This document shows, piece by piece, positions 8,831-18,477 of a stretch of DNA of 64,000 nt (positions are counted from its first letter, which is position 1; every line of letters begins with the position of its first letter). Source of the stretch: Bordetella trematum (GTDB lineage: Bacteria > Pseudomonadota > Gammaproteobacteria > Burkholderiales > Burkholderiaceae_B); contig NZ_FKBR01000033.1 in the NCBI RefSeq assembly GCF_900078335.1, positions 124,195 through 188,194 of the forward strand, written 5' to 3'. The notes under the pieces were generated by a model that was not told the origin of the DNA, searched no databases, and saw only the letters and a program-made list of their open reading frames with translations. A program made the position numbers and the translations under genes.

Positions 8831-10234
8831 TCAGGCCAGGCTGGCCAGGCGCTTGAGCACTTCGTCCTTGCCCAGCAAGACCAGCACGGCGTCAACGGCC
8901 GGCGTCTGGGCCCGGCCGGTGACGGCCACGCGCAGCGGAATGGCCAGCTGCGGCATCTTCAGGCCGCGTTCGGCCAGTTGCGCCTTGATCAGGGCCGACA
9001 CGGCCTCGCGGGTCCAGTCGGTCTGGCTGGCCGCGGCGGCAAAGGCGGCCAGCGCCTCGCGCGCGGCCGGCGTCAGGTGCTGCTGCACCAGTTCGTCGGG
9101 AGCCGGCTGATAGGGGCCGCAGAACAGCATGGCATCGTCGGCCAGCTGCTCCAGGGTTTCGGCGCGATCCTTGAAGAGGGCGAGGATCTCGGCCAGGTCG
9201 GGGCGCTGGGCGTTGCCGCCACGACGTTCGATGCGCGGGGCGACGCGGCTGGCGAGCGTCTCGGCGTCGAGCGCCTTGATGTAATGGGCGTTGACCCAGT
9301 TCAGCTTCTTCGGATCCCATTGCGAGGCCGAACGCGACAGGTTGCGGGTGTCGAACCAGGCGACGAACTCGTCGCGGCTGAACAGTTCCGCGTCGCCGTG
9401 GCTCCAGCCCAGGCGCGCCAGATAGTTCACCATGGCTTCGGGCAGATAGCCCTGGGCGTCGTATTCCATCACGTTGACGGCGCCGTGGCGCTTGGACAGT
9501 TTCTGGCCGTCCGGGCCCAGGATCATGGGTACGTGGCCGTACTGCGGCACGTCTGCGCCCAGCGCCTGCAGGATGTTGATCTGGCGCGGCGTATTGTTGA
9601 CGTGGTCGTCGCCGCGGATCACATGGGTGATGCCCATGTCCCAGTCATCGACCACCACGCAGAAGTTATACGTCGGGGTGCCGTCCGGGCGCGCGATGAT
9701 CAGATCGTCCAGCTCTTCATTGTCGAAAGTGATGCGGCCCTTGACCATGTCTTCCCAGGAAGTCACGCCAAGCTGCGGGTTCTTGAAGCGGATGACCGGC
9801 TTGCGGCCTTCGGGAATGGCCGGCAGCGTCTTGCCCGGTTCGGGGCGCCAGGTGCCGTCGTAGCGCGGCTTGCGGCCGGCGGCACGGGCGGCTTCGCGCA
9901 TGGCCTCGACTTCTTCGGGGGTGCTGTAGCAGTGATAGGCGGTGCCGGCGGCCAGCATGCCTTGCAGTACCTCGGCGTAGCGGTCCAGGCGCTTCATCTG
10001 GTAGAAAGGCCCCTCGTCGGGCTGCATGCCCAGCCAATCCATGCTGTCGAGGATGGCCTGCACGGCGGCATCGCTGGAGCGTTCCACGTCGGTATCCTCG
10101 ACGCGCAGCACGAACACGCCCTGGTGATGGCGGGCGAAGGCCCACGAGAACAGCGCGGTGCGCGCCCCGCCCAGGTGCAGGAAACCCGTGGGGGAGGGGG
10201 CGAAGCGGGTGCGAACAGGTTTTGAGGATGTCAT
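8831..10234 (-). CDS. gltX: Glutamyl-tRNA synthetase
   Basis: Charges tRNA-Glu (class I aminoacyl-tRNA synthetase). At 467 residues it has the normal length. The HIGH-type signature is HLGG at residues 20-23 within [18 protein letters not shown]. The second signature is KLSKRHG near residue 243. The C-terminal anticodon-binding helical domain is complete. It appears to be a single-gene unit, convergent with the MFS gene. Confidence 0.98.
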   Translation of the reverse strand: MTSSKPVRTRFAPSPTGFLHLGGARTALFSWAFARHHQGVFVLRVEDTDVERSSDAAVQAILDSMDWLGMQPDEGPFYQMKRLDRYAEVLQGMLAAGTAYHCYSTPEEVEAMREAARAAGRKPRYDGTWRPEPGKTLPAIPEGRKPVIRFKNPQLGVTSWEDMVKGRITFDNEELDDLIIARPDGTPTYNFCVVVDDWDMGITHVIRGDDHVNNTPRQINILQALGADVPQYGHVPMILGPDGQKLSKRHGAVNVMEYDAQGYLPEAMVNYLARLGWSHGDAELFSRDEFVAWFDTRNLSRSASQWDPKKLNWVNAHYIKALDAETLASRVAPRIERRGGNAQRPDLAEILALFKDRAETLEQLADDAMLFCGPYQPAPDELVQQHLTPAAREALAAFAAAASQTDWTREAVSALIKAQLAERGLKMPQLAIPLRVAVTGRAQTPAVDAVLVLLGKDEVLKRLASLA

Positions 10235-10370
10235 ATGCCGATTGCGCGCCGCGTTGGCCGCGGCGTCTGTCCATAAAAGAAAAGCGGCGCGCCAGGCACG
10301 CCATTCACCGTGGAAGAAGCCCAGGTTGTATTGTTACGATGAGTGCATTTTAGATTAGTGACGGTCCACG

Positions 10371-12848
10371 ATGCTTAGACATGTGCTTGCGCCACTCTTC
10401 GAGCCCCGCTCGTTGCTGATCATTGCCGATCACAGCCTGCCCGCCGCCCCGGTGTTGCCGGCCGCCTTGCGCGCCCGCAGCACCCTGGTGGATTGCCCCG
10501 AGGGCGAGGCCCCCGGGCTGCCGGAACGCTGCAACGGGCTGGCCGATGGCGAGCGCCCGGACCTGGCGCTGGTCTGCGTGTCGCCGGCGGTGCTGCCCGA
10601 AACCTTGCGCCGCCTGGCCGCCCTGGCCCCGCGCGCGCTCATCCTGCTGCCGCATGCCCTGCCGGACCCCTATCCGCGCGGCACCATGGCGCTGGTGCAG
10701 GCCTGGTCACAAGAGCATCACTGTCAGGTGCTGGGGCCGCGCTCTTTCGGCGCGCAGCGGCCCCACGCGGGCTTGAATCTCAGCCAGCATCCGACGCTGG
10801 CGCGTGCCGGGCGCGTGGCGCTGGTGGCGCAGTCGCGCTCCATCATGGCGGCGGTCATGGACTGGGCCGATGATGTGCATATCGGGTTTTCGCTGGCGGT
10901 ATCGCTGGGCGATGAGGCCGATGTCGGGCTGTCGGAAGTGCTGGACTATCTTGCCAGCGATCCGCGCACCGACAGCATCGTGCTGTATCTCGATCATATT
11001 GGCGCTGCGCGCGAATTCATGAGCGCCCTGCGCGCGGCGGCCAGCGTCAAACCCGTCATCGTGCTCAAGGCCGGGCGCAATGAGCCGGGCGCGGCCGATG
11101 CCGTGCTGGATGCGGCGCTGCGCCGGGCCGGCGCCGTGCGGGTACGCTATTTCGTGCAGCTGTTCTCGGCCGTCAAGGTGCTGGGCTATGCAAGACGCCC
11201 GCGGGGGCGCCGCGTGGCGCTGCTGTCCAACGGCAGCGGCCCGCCCGAGCTGGCCATGGATCTGATCGGGCCGGAGGCGGCTGTGTTGCGCGCCGAGCTT
11301 TCGCCCGCCACGCAGCGCGAGCTGGCCGCCGCCCTGGAGCCGGACGCCCGCAGCGACAACCCTGTCATCACCTATACGCCGCTCACGCCCGAGCGTCTGC
11401 AGCAGGTGCTCGACACGCTGATCGGCGACAACGGCGTGGACGGCGTGCTGGTACTGCTGGCGCCCGATGCGCTGGCCGACATGCCCGCGGTGGCACGCCA
11501 GCTGGCCCAGATCGCGCCCAAGGCGCGCAAGCCCGTGGTGAGCTGTTTCATGGGCGATGCCGGCATGCGGCCGTTGCGGCGCATGCTCGATGACGCCGGC
11601 ACGCCGGCTTTTCGCACGCCAGAGTCGGCGGCCGACGCCTTCGGCGTGCTGGCCACCCACCACTACAACCAGCAGTTGCTGCTGCAGACCCAGCCGCCGG
11701 AGCCGCCAGGGCGGCTGCCGGATATGGAGGGCGCGCGGGCTGTGATCGCCGAGGCGCGCGCCCAGGGACAGCGCGAATTGAGCACGGCCCAGTGCCGCAG
11801 CCTGCTGGATGCCTTCCATGTGCCGCTGCGTGCCGATCCGCTGGTGATCCGGCCGCTGGAGCCCGAGTCGCGCCCCATGGCCATCCGGGTGCGCACCGAC
11901 GCGCGCTTCGGTCCCGTGCTGCGCTTTGGCGCGGGCGGTCCCGATGCCGTGCTGTCCGGCCCGGGGCGGGGCATGGATCTGCCGCCGCTCAATACTTTCC
12001 TGGCGCGCCAGTTGCTGGAGCGCAGCCGCGTATGGCGCAATGTGCTTGCCCCGCAACTGAGCGTGGCTGCCACCGACGCGCTGCAGCATGCCCTGGTGCA
12101 GGTCTCGGAACTGGTCTCGGAGGTGCCGGATATCGAGTCGCTCGATATCGACCCGCTGTATGCGGGCGAGTCACAGCTGCGCGCCGCGGGCCTGCGCATG
12201 ACGCTGACCGCCGCACCCGCCTGTGGCGCGCCCCAGCTCTCGGGCTACCGCCACATGGCGATTCACCCCTATCCGTCCCGCCTGGTGCAGGTGCGTCGTT
12301 TCGATGATGGCACGCCCTGGGTGATCCGCCCGATCCGTCCCGAAGATGGCGAGCCGCTGCAGGAGTTCATCCGGGGCCTGTCCGAGCGCTCGCGTTATAT
12401 GCGCTTTGTGTCGATGATGCGCGAGCTGACGCCGCGGATGGTGGCCCGCTATACCCAGGTGGACTACCACCGCGAGCTGGCCCTGGTGGCGGCGACCCAG
12501 GTGCCCAATCCGGCCAACCGGGGGCATCCGCGCGAGGTGATCATCGGGTTCGCGCACTATCTGCGCAACCCGGATGGCAGAGGGGCCGAGTATGCCCTGG
12601 TGATCGGCGATGACTGGCAGCGCCGCCGCCTGGGCGGGCAACTGATGAGTGCCCTGATCGAGGCGGCGCGCGAGCAGGGGCTGGAGTACATCGACGGGCT
12701 GGTGCTGTCGTCGAACCGGCCCATGCTGACCCTGATGACGCGGCTGGGGTTCACCAATGACGCCGACCCCGAGGATCCCTCCATGCGGCGCGTCTGGCTG
12801 ACGTTGCGGCCCGACCCCGACGACGAGCCGGCCGCAGCGGGGGCTTAG
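10371..12848 (+). CDS. GNAT acetyltransferase fused to degenerate NDP-forming acyl-CoA synthetase (Pat/YfiQ-like)
   Basis: An 825-residue protein of the YfiQ/Pat lysine-acetyltransferase architecture. Residues 1-120 resemble a CoA-binding Rossmann domain, 130-440 a succinyl-CoA-synthetase-like region (GPRSFGAQRPHAGLNLSQHP, then VKPVIVLKAGRNEPGA), 460-610 an ATP-grasp-like remnant, and 635-815 a GNAT domain (WVIRPIRPEDGEPLQEFIRG, acetyl-CoA loop near DDWQRRRLGGQLM). The segment that normally holds the phospho-histidine (SHTGA-type motif after KAGR) is missing, and the front half of the ATP-grasp is absent. The ligase half is therefore probably a regulatory domain and only the GNAT part catalytic. 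Targets such as acetyl-CoA synthetase are inferred from the family. Confidence 0.88.
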   Translation: MLRHVLAPLFEPRSLLIIADHSLPAAPVLPAALRARSTLVDCPEGEAPGLPERCNGLADGERPDLALVCVSPAVLPETLRRLAALAPRALILLPHALPDPYPRGTMALVQAWSQEHHCQVLGPRSFGAQRPHAGLNLSQHPTLARAGRVALVAQSRSIMAAVMDWADDVHIGFSLAVSLGDEADVGLSEVLDYLASDPRTDSIVLYLDHIGAAREFMSALRAAASVKPVIVLKAGRNEPGAADAVLDAALRRAGAVRVRYFVQLFSAVKVLGYARRPRGRRVALLSNGSGPPELAMDLIGPEAAVLRAELSPATQRELAAALEPDARSDNPVITYTPLTPERLQQVLDTLIGDNGVDGVLVLLAPDALADMPAVARQLAQIAPKARKPVVSCFMGDAGMRPLRRMLDDAGTPAFRTPESAADAFGVLATHHYNQQLLLQTQPPEPPGRLPDMEGARAVIAEARAQGQRELSTAQCRSLLDAFHVPLRADPLVIRPLEPESRPMAIRVRTDARFGPVLRFGAGGPDAVLSGPGRGMDLPPLNTFLARQLLERSRVWRNVLAPQLSVAATDALQHALVQVSELVSEVPDIESLDIDPLYAGESQLRAAGLRMTLTAAPACGAPQLSGYRHMAIHPYPSRLVQVRRFDDGTPWVIRPIRPEDGEPLQEFIRGLSERSRYMRFVSMMRELTPRMVARYTQVDYHRELALVAATQVPNPANRGHPREVIIGFAHYLRNPDGRGAEYALVIGDDWQRRRLGGQLMSALIEAAREQGLEYIDGLVLSSNRPMLTLMTRLGFTNDADPEDPSMRRVWLTLRPDPDDEPAAAGA

Positions 12849-13510
12849 CGCAGCACGTCGCGCAGGAAGGCGCCGATGTCGGCCACTTCGGGCAGGCACA
12901 CCGAGTGCGGCATCGGGTAGGTGTGCCATTGCACGGCGTAGCCGAGCGTCTCCAGCGTGGCGCGCGAGGCTTCGGCGCGCGCCAGCGCCACCACCGGGTC
13001 ATACAGGCCATGGGCCAGGAAGATCGGTGTGTTGGCGTTGGCGGGATGGCGCTCGTCGGCAGCGCTGTCGATCAGCGGCAGGTAGCCCGACAGCCCGACC
13101 ATGCCGGCCAGGGTCTCGGGCAGGCGCAAGCCGGTGTGCAGCGTCATGGCGCAGCCCTGCGAGAAACCGGCCAGCACGATGCGCGAGGTCGGGATGCCGC
13201 GGGCGTTCTCGCGTGCGATCAGGGCGCGGATGGCGCTCTCCGAGGCGCGGATGCCGTTGGCGTCTTCCTGGCGCACCAGATCCATCACCAGAATGTCGTA
13301 CCACGAGCGCATGGCCATGCCGCCGTTGATGGTCACCGGCGCGACCGGGGCATTCGGGAATACGAAGCGCACGGGCGTGCGCAGGCCCAGCTCGGGGACG
13401 ATCGGCACGAAATCATTGCCGTCGGCGCCCAGGCCATGCAGCCAGATCACGGCATGGGTGGGGTTGGGAGCGGTTTCGACTTCGATGCAGTCGAGCAGGT
13501 TCTGGGTCAT
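12845..13510 (-). CDS. Carboxylesterase/phospholipase (alpha/beta hydrolase)
   Basis: A 221-residue carboxylesterase of the EstB/acyl-protein-thioesterase-like family. The nucleophile is Ser117 in GFSQG, with Asp171 (GLYDPVV) and His202 (YPMPHSV) completing the triad. The oxyanion region is WLHGLGADGNDF (24-35). It is cytoplasmic. Its stop codon overlaps the stop of the convergent Pat-like gene. It is followed by darP 7 bases upstream on the same strand, which suggests co-transcription. It hydrolyses short acyl esters. The natural substrate is not evident. Confidence 0.93.
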   Translation of the reverse strand: MTQNLLDCIEVETAPNPTHAVIWLHGLGADGNDFVPIVPELGLRTPVRFVFPNAPVAPVTINGGMAMRSWYDILVMDLVRQEDANGIRASESAIRALIARENARGIPTSRIVLAGFSQGCAMTLHTGLRLPETLAGMVGLSGYLPLIDSAADERHPANANTPIFLAHGLYDPVVALARAEASRATLETLGYAVQWHTYPMPHSVCLPEVADIGAFLRDVLR

Positions 13511-13516
13511 GGGGGG

Positions 13517-14068
13517 TCAGCTCGTGAGGGTCTTGAGGGCCTGGAACAGGGCCCGGTACTGTTTGCGCTGCGGCTCCTGGCCCGGATTGAGCGTGGCGTT
13601 GGCCTGGGCTTCCTTGCGTGCGGCGCGGATCACGGCGCGCAGATGCTGGGCGTCGGCGGCCGGATGGCGGGTCAGCAGTTCGGTGAGGGCTGCGTCATCG
13701 TCGAGCAGGCGTTCGCGCAGGCTCTCGAGACGGTGCATGGCGGCCGTTTCTTCGCGTGAGCCGTTTTCCCAGATGTCGAGCTGGCGCCGGATGTCGTCGG
13801 CGGGCGCGTCGCGCATGAGCTTGCCCACAAAGTGGATCTGGCGCCGCCGGCCTTCGCGGGCCGTGGTGCGTTGGGCATCGCGGATGGCCTCGTAGAGGCG
13901 CTCTTCGAGGGGCAGTTGGCGCAGGCGCTCGGGCGACAGTTCGACCAGCTGCTTGCCCAGGTCCAGGAGCGCGTGCATTTCGCGCTTGATCTGGGATTTG
14001 CTGGGACGGTCGTAGCCGTTGTCGTCGAAGTCGTCGCCGGCGGACATTTCGGTATCGGGAAGGCTCAT
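13517..14068 (-). CDS. darP: Ribosome maturation factor DarP/YjgA (DUF615)
   Basis: A 183-residue helical protein that associates with the 50S ribosomal precursor and helps peptidyl-transferase centre maturation (family knowledge). Recognised by [20 protein letters not shown] near the N terminus and by [16 protein letters not shown] and [13 protein letters not shown] in the middle. A longer upstream reading is open, but ATG at 14068 is preferred because homologues begin just before the acidic DDFDDNG stretch and the longer form would run into the divergent pmbA. The 58-base gap to pmbA holds the two promoters. Confidence 0.93.
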   Translation of the reverse strand: MSLPDTEMSAGDDFDDNGYDRPSKSQIKREMHALLDLGKQLVELSPERLRQLPLEERLYEAIRDAQRTTAREGRRRQIHFVGKLMRDAPADDIRRQLDIWENGSREETAAMHRLESLRERLLDDDAALTELLTRHPAADAQHLRAVIRAARKEAQANATLNPGQEPQRKQYRALFQALKTLTS

Positions 14069-14126
14069 GGAACACTGCAAAAAGACGGACTTGGCTATGA
14101 TAACCGTCTCCGCAAATTGGACAGCA

Positions 14127-15491
14127 ATGGTCACTACCTCCTCCTCCCTGCCGATCGCCGCGAATCACGCGCGTTTTTCCGAACTCGTCGAGCAAGTCCT
14201 GGCCTATGCGCGCCAGGCGGGCGCCAGCGACGCCGTGGCCGAAGTCTCCGAAAGCCTGGGCCTGTCGGTGTCCGTGCGCAAGGGGGACATCGAGACCGTC
14301 GAACAGACCCGCGACCGCTCACTTGACCTGACCGTCTATGCCGGCCAGAGCCGGGGTTCGGCCTCGACCTCCGATTTTTCCGAGGCGGCGCTGCGCCAGA
14401 CGGTCGAGGCCGCCTGGCATATCGCCCGCCACACGGCGGCCGATGCGGCGGCCGGCCTGCCTGACGCCGACAAGCTCGCCACCGCCCAGCCCGACATGGG
14501 GCTGCACCATCCGTGGGCCATCGGCACCGAGCAGGCCGCCGAAATGGCCCTGCGCGCCGAAAGCGCGGCGCGCGCCGTATCGCCCCAGATCACCAACACC
14601 GAAGGGGCGGGCGTCAATACCTATGAAGGGCAGTTCGTCATGGGCAATACGCGGGGCTTCCTGGGCGGCTACGCCTACAGCCGCCACGGCCTGTCGGTGG
14701 CGCCGATTGCCGGGCGTGGCGAGCGCATGCAGCGCGACTACTGGTACACCTCCGACCGCAACCCCCTGCGTCTGGCGTCGCCCGAGGCGGTCGGGCGCTA
14801 TGCGGCCGAGCGCAGCCTGGCCCGTCTGTCGGCGCGCCGTCTGCGCACGGTGCGCGCGCCGGTGCTCTTCGAGGCGCCGCTGGCGCTGGGTTTGCTGGGC
14901 GCCTTTACCCAGGCCGTCAGCGGCGGGGCGCTCTACCGCAAGGCCAGCTTCCTGGTCGATGCGCTGGGCAAACCGGTCTTCGCCGACCACATCGATGTGC
15001 GCGAAGATCCCCATATCCCGGGGGCCATGGGCTCGTCGGCCTTCGACGACGAAGGGGTCCGCACCGAGGCGCGCGATGTCGTCAGCGGCGGCACCCTGCA
15101 AGGCTATTTCCTGTCGTCGTATACCGCGCGCAAGCTGGGCATGGTGACCACCGGCAATGCCGGGGGCTCGCACAACCTGGCCCTGACTTCGCGGCTGACC
15201 CGCCCGCAGGACGACTTCCGCGCCATGCTCAAGAAGCTGGGCACCGGCCTGCTGGTCACCGAACTGATCGGCCAGGGCGTGAACTACCTGACGGGCGACT
15301 ATTCGCGCGGCGCCTTCGGGTACTGGGTCGAGAATGGCGAAATCCAGCATGCGGTCGAGGAAATCACCATCGCCGGCAACCTGGCCGATATGTTCCGCCA
15401 GATCGTCGCCGTGGGAGCGGACTCGCTTTGCCGCGGCTCCAAGACCTCCGGTTCCATCCTGATCGAGCAGATGTCCATCGCCGGCGTCTGA
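14127..15491 (+). CDS. pmbA: Metalloprotease-associated protein PmbA/TldE
   Basis: A 454-residue TldE/PmbA protein. With TldD it forms the heterodimeric protease that trims microcin precursors and antitoxins such as CcdA. Family hallmarks seen: [23 protein letters not shown], the loop [13 protein letters not shown], and the C-terminal [21 protein letters not shown]. As in other TldE proteins there is no HExxxH zinc motif, consistent with it being the non-catalytic partner. tldD is not in this window. ATG at 14127 is preferred over an in-frame upstream start that would overlap darP. Confidence 0.94.
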   Translation: MVTTSSSLPIAANHARFSELVEQVLAYARQAGASDAVAEVSESLGLSVSVRKGDIETVEQTRDRSLDLTVYAGQSRGSASTSDFSEAALRQTVEAAWHIARHTAADAAAGLPDADKLATAQPDMGLHHPWAIGTEQAAEMALRAESAARAVSPQITNTEGAGVNTYEGQFVMGNTRGFLGGYAYSRHGLSVAPIAGRGERMQRDYWYTSDRNPLRLASPEAVGRYAAERSLARLSARRLRTVRAPVLFEAPLALGLLGAFTQAVSGGALYRKASFLVDALGKPVFADHIDVREDPHIPGAMGSSAFDDEGVRTEARDVVSGGTLQGYFLSSYTARKLGMVTTGNAGGSHNLALTSRLTRPQDDFRAMLKKLGTGLLVTELIGQGVNYLTGDYSRGAFGYWVENGEIQHAVEEITIAGNLADMFRQIVAVGADSLCRGSKTSGSILIEQMSIAGV

Positions 15492-15656
15492 GGGCGGGCT
15501 CGCCAGCGGCAGATCCTGCCTCGGACAATCCTGGCGCAGTCCGGGGACGCGCCTGCTAGACGGTGTGGATGTGGCAAGCCCACCCTTGTGACAGGGCGCA
15601 CAGCGGCCCAGGCCAGTTCCGGCCCGGGTGGCGGCGTCCGTCATGGAGGGCTTGCT

Positions 15657-16859
15657 ATGCCACGGCAGGATTGGGCCGCCTTGCAGCGTCAGGGCAACGA
15701 GCGCTTGGCGTTTTTCGAGCAGTTGGACGGTTTTTATGTGTTCACGCAGCGCAACCCCGCTGCGGCCACGCGTGCGCTGCATCGCCGCTTCGGAGCGCGG
15801 CTGCGGGCCGATCCGGCCTTCATGGGGTATTGCGTCATCGGTGCGCCGCCCGCCGGCCCGGCGCGCGTAAATCCCGGGTGGCCCGAGTCGGAGCAGCAGT
15901 TTTCCTTGCTGGACGTGCTGCGTACCCAATCGGCCGCGCCCGGACGCATCGGCGTGGTGACCCTCAACGGCACGCTCGAAGAGGAGGCGCTGCTGAGGCC
16001 TCTGCAGGGGCTTTGCGTGGATTACCTCGTCTGGCTGGCCGCGCGAGACGAAGCCCATACCTGTGTTTCCCTGTTCCAGGAGCGCGAATACGTGCTTGCC
16101 TACCTGGCGCGTTTTCTGGCCCTGGCCGAGACGCTCGACGCGGCCTCGCGCCGGGTTTTGCGCGCCCGTGTGAGCGCCTATCTTGCGCTGGACCGGCACG
16201 CGCTGCTGCGCAGCATCACGCCGGCCGTGCACCGTTACTTCAATCCGGTCAATCCAGACGACTCTTTCATTCCCCGGCAGCGTGAAGTCTATGCTGACGT
16301 CGGCGCGCGACGCGGTCAGGACGTGCTCAAGCTTGCCGGCCTGGTGGGCGAACTGGAACGCTCCCGGCTATGGGCGCTGGAGCCCGATGCCCTCGACTTC
16401 GGAGTGCTGAAGCAATTGCCTTTTTTCCTGCCTCTGGAGGCCTATCGTATGGCTGCCTCCGACAGGGACAGCGAGACGATCGGTTTTTTCTCCGACCCGC
16501 TCAATCCGGCCGGTTCCCATTTCGTTGCGCCGGACGACGAGGCCGCCTGGAGCGGGGAGCGGGCCAGTCACATCGATCGGGTTGAGCAGGTGCGCCTGGA
16601 TACCCTCATCGATACGCCTCTGACGCTTCTGAAGGTCGATACCGGGGGCGGCGGCGAGATGGCCGTGCTGCGCGGCGCGCAGCGCCATGTGGCGCGGCCC
16701 CAGTGCCGGGTCTGCATCAGCGCCGACCGCTATCCCCAGGATGTCTTCGAACTCTGCGATTTCTTCGCCGCGTTGGGCGGGAGACGCTTGCGGCTGCGTC
16801 AACATGACGGGTCTCTACGGGGGCTGGTGCTCTATGCCGACGGCGGGGGCGAGGCCTAG
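15657..16859 (+). CDS. FkbM-like methyltransferase-domain protein, copy 1 (degenerate motif)
   Basis: A 400-residue protein. Residues 1-205 form an uncharacterised N-terminal domain (FFEQLDGFYVF, then GRIGVVTLNGT). Residues 210-400 look like an FkbM-type Rossmann methyltransferase: SAM motif I as VYADVGARRGQD, then LWALEPDALDF, TLIDTPLTLLKVD and VLRGAQRHV. The usual K-I/V-D-x-E-G motif reads KVDTGGGGE here: the acidic residue is replaced by glycine and one codon is inserted, so activity is doubtful. ATG at 15657 has GGAGGG six bases upstream. The next gene is a co-linear paralogue of identical length. O-methylation of a glycan or lipid is the family expectation, not shown. Confidence 0.75.
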   Translation: MPRQDWAALQRQGNERLAFFEQLDGFYVFTQRNPAAATRALHRRFGARLRADPAFMGYCVIGAPPAGPARVNPGWPESEQQFSLLDVLRTQSAAPGRIGVVTLNGTLEEEALLRPLQGLCVDYLVWLAARDEAHTCVSLFQEREYVLAYLARFLALAETLDAASRRVLRARVSAYLALDRHALLRSITPAVHRYFNPVNPDDSFIPRQREVYADVGARRGQDVLKLAGLVGELERSRLWALEPDALDFGVLKQLPFFLPLEAYRMAASDRDSETIGFFSDPLNPAGSHFVAPDDEAAWSGERASHIDRVEQVRLDTLIDTPLTLLKVDTGGGGEMAVLRGAQRHVARPQCRVCISADRYPQDVFELCDFFAALGGRRLRLRQHDGSLRGLVLYADGGGEA

Positions 16860-16920
16860 GATCGAGGACCTGGGGGCGCATAGCCAGCGTCCGAGTTCGG
16901 CCTTCGTCTTATTTCAACTG

Positions 16921-16953
16921 ATCCGCAGGGGTAGGCCCCAGCGGATTTTTTTT
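16921..16953 (+). terminator. Strong intrinsic terminator between FkbM-like twins
   Basis: Stem ATCCGC-A-GGGG pairs with CCCC-A-GCGGAT around a TAGG loop, with a single A:A mismatch, and runs straight into eight T residues (16946-16953). It separates the two paralogues into different transcription units. Confidence 0.85.
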
Positions 16954-17074
16954 GGAGGGTTCTCCTTCAGCTGATGGAGATGGATCCGACAGACCGGCGT
17001 TCGCGCAAAAAAACATATTACTAAGGGTCGCGCCCTGTAACTATTGGTGGCGTCTCTTCATAAGGTTTCCCCAA

Positions 17075-18277
17075 ATGCCGGAACTGGATTGGTCCGCCCT
17101 GCATGCGCAAGGCGAGGAAAAGCTGCGTTTTATTCGTCAGCTCGAAGGGTTCTATGTCTTTGCGCATGCCAACGCCAGCGTGATGACCCGCGGACATCAT
17201 AGGCTTCTGGGCGCCAGCTATCGCGATGACCCCCGCTTCCTGGGGTATTGCTCCTTGGGCGCGTCTTCAAGCGCTGTCGGGGAGGCCAATGCGCAGTGGC
17301 CCGGGCACGGCGAGTATCTGCCTATGCCCGAGGTGCTGCAAAGGCAGATGCGCAGCGGCGGCCGGATAGGCATGCTTACGTTCTGCGCAACGCCGGAAGA
17401 GCAGATTCTGCTGCATCGATTCCGCGCCTGGACCTTCGATTATGTGGCCTATCTGACCGAGCGCAATCTGCCCGTGGTCTATACCCCCCTGGCGGAAGAA
17501 CGCGACATCACGCTGACCCAGTTGCCGCGCTATCTAGCCTTGGTGGAGGGCATGGACGTGAGTTCCCAGCGCGCCATGCGCGCGCGGCTGGCGGCGTTGG
17601 CAAGTCTGGACCGCCACATACTGCAGAAGGAGGCGGCTCCATTGGCCCATATGTATTTCAATGGGATCAACGAGGATGACTCTTTCTTACCGCGTGCGCA
17701 TGAAATCTATGTCGATGTAGGGGCTACCGAAGGCGCCGAACTGCTCAGGCTGGCCAGCCTGGTCGACAACCTGGAGCAGTCACGGTTCTGGGGATTGGAG
17801 CCCAATGCGACGGACTTCGTGCGCCTGAAACAGCTACGGTTTTTCCTGCCCCTGCGAGCGTGCCGGGCGTTTGCCCGCGAGCGCGACGGCGGTACCGTCG
17901 ACTTCTATACCGATCCGGTGGTGCCGGATGCGTCCCGCGTGGTGTCCGGAGGGCCGGAAGACGCCTGGCGCCAGGCCAATGCCGCGCATATCCAGGCGGT
18001 GCCCTGCCTGACCCTGGATACGCTGGTGCCCGATCCCGTCACGCTCCTGAAAATCGATGTCGAGGGGGGCGAGCGGTCGGTGCTTCAGGGGGCGGTCGGC
18101 CACGTCAGCCGGCCGGAGTGCAGGGTTGCCGCGGCGGTGTATCACTACCCCAAGGATGTGCTGGAAGTCTGCGAGTTCTTGCAGGGCCTCGGACGCGAGC
18201 GTTTGCGCTTGCGACAGCATGGCAGCGGCCTGTGGGACCTGATCTGCTACGCCGATGATCCGTCTGTGACGGCCTGA
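17075..18277 (+). CDS. FkbM-like methyltransferase-domain protein, copy 2 (intact motif)
   Basis: Also exactly 400 residues and alignable along its whole length with the preceding gene (QLEGFYVF, GRIGMLTF, ALASLDRH, DDSFLPRAHEIYVDVGATEG, FWGLEPNATDFVRLKQL). The SAM motif is DVGATEG and the conserved FkbM motif is intact as LLKIDVEGGE, so this is the copy likely to be active. ATG at 17075 gives the same N terminus as copy 1 (MPELDW against MPRQDW). An in-frame upstream extension is rejected because it would cross the terminator. It is expressed separately from copy 1. Substrate unknown, with no glycosyltransferase or polyketide genes nearby to suggest one. Confidence 0.78.
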   Translation: MPELDWSALHAQGEEKLRFIRQLEGFYVFAHANASVMTRGHHRLLGASYRDDPRFLGYCSLGASSSAVGEANAQWPGHGEYLPMPEVLQRQMRSGGRIGMLTFCATPEEQILLHRFRAWTFDYVAYLTERNLPVVYTPLAEERDITLTQLPRYLALVEGMDVSSQRAMRARLAALASLDRHILQKEAAPLAHMYFNGINEDDSFLPRAHEIYVDVGATEGAELLRLASLVDNLEQSRFWGLEPNATDFVRLKQLRFFLPLRACRAFARERDGGTVDFYTDPVVPDASRVVSGGPEDAWRQANAAHIQAVPCLTLDTLVPDPVTLLKIDVEGGERSVLQGAVGHVSRPECRVAAAVYHYPKDVLEVCEFLQGLGRERLRLRQHGSGLWDLICYADDPSVTA

Positions 18278-18477
18278 TGCGTACAAGGGATCATTGCGGC
18301 GAGCTGTCGCGGTTGAACCAATGGCTCTGCGAAGGCGGTTGCCCCATGCTGTGAAACACGGCGATGCCTCCATCGCTGAGGACCTCGGCCACGCCACACC
18401 CATTGACTGGCGCGTGTACTATCCCTCGCGTCAGGCCTTCGGGTGCTGGCCTGAGTGGGTAGAAAAGGAGGTCCTGG

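Noticed and set aside
8486-10225. Long plus-strand frame opposite gltX
   Set aside because: It overlaps a complete, motif-bearing gltX and its composition is typical of an antisense shadow.
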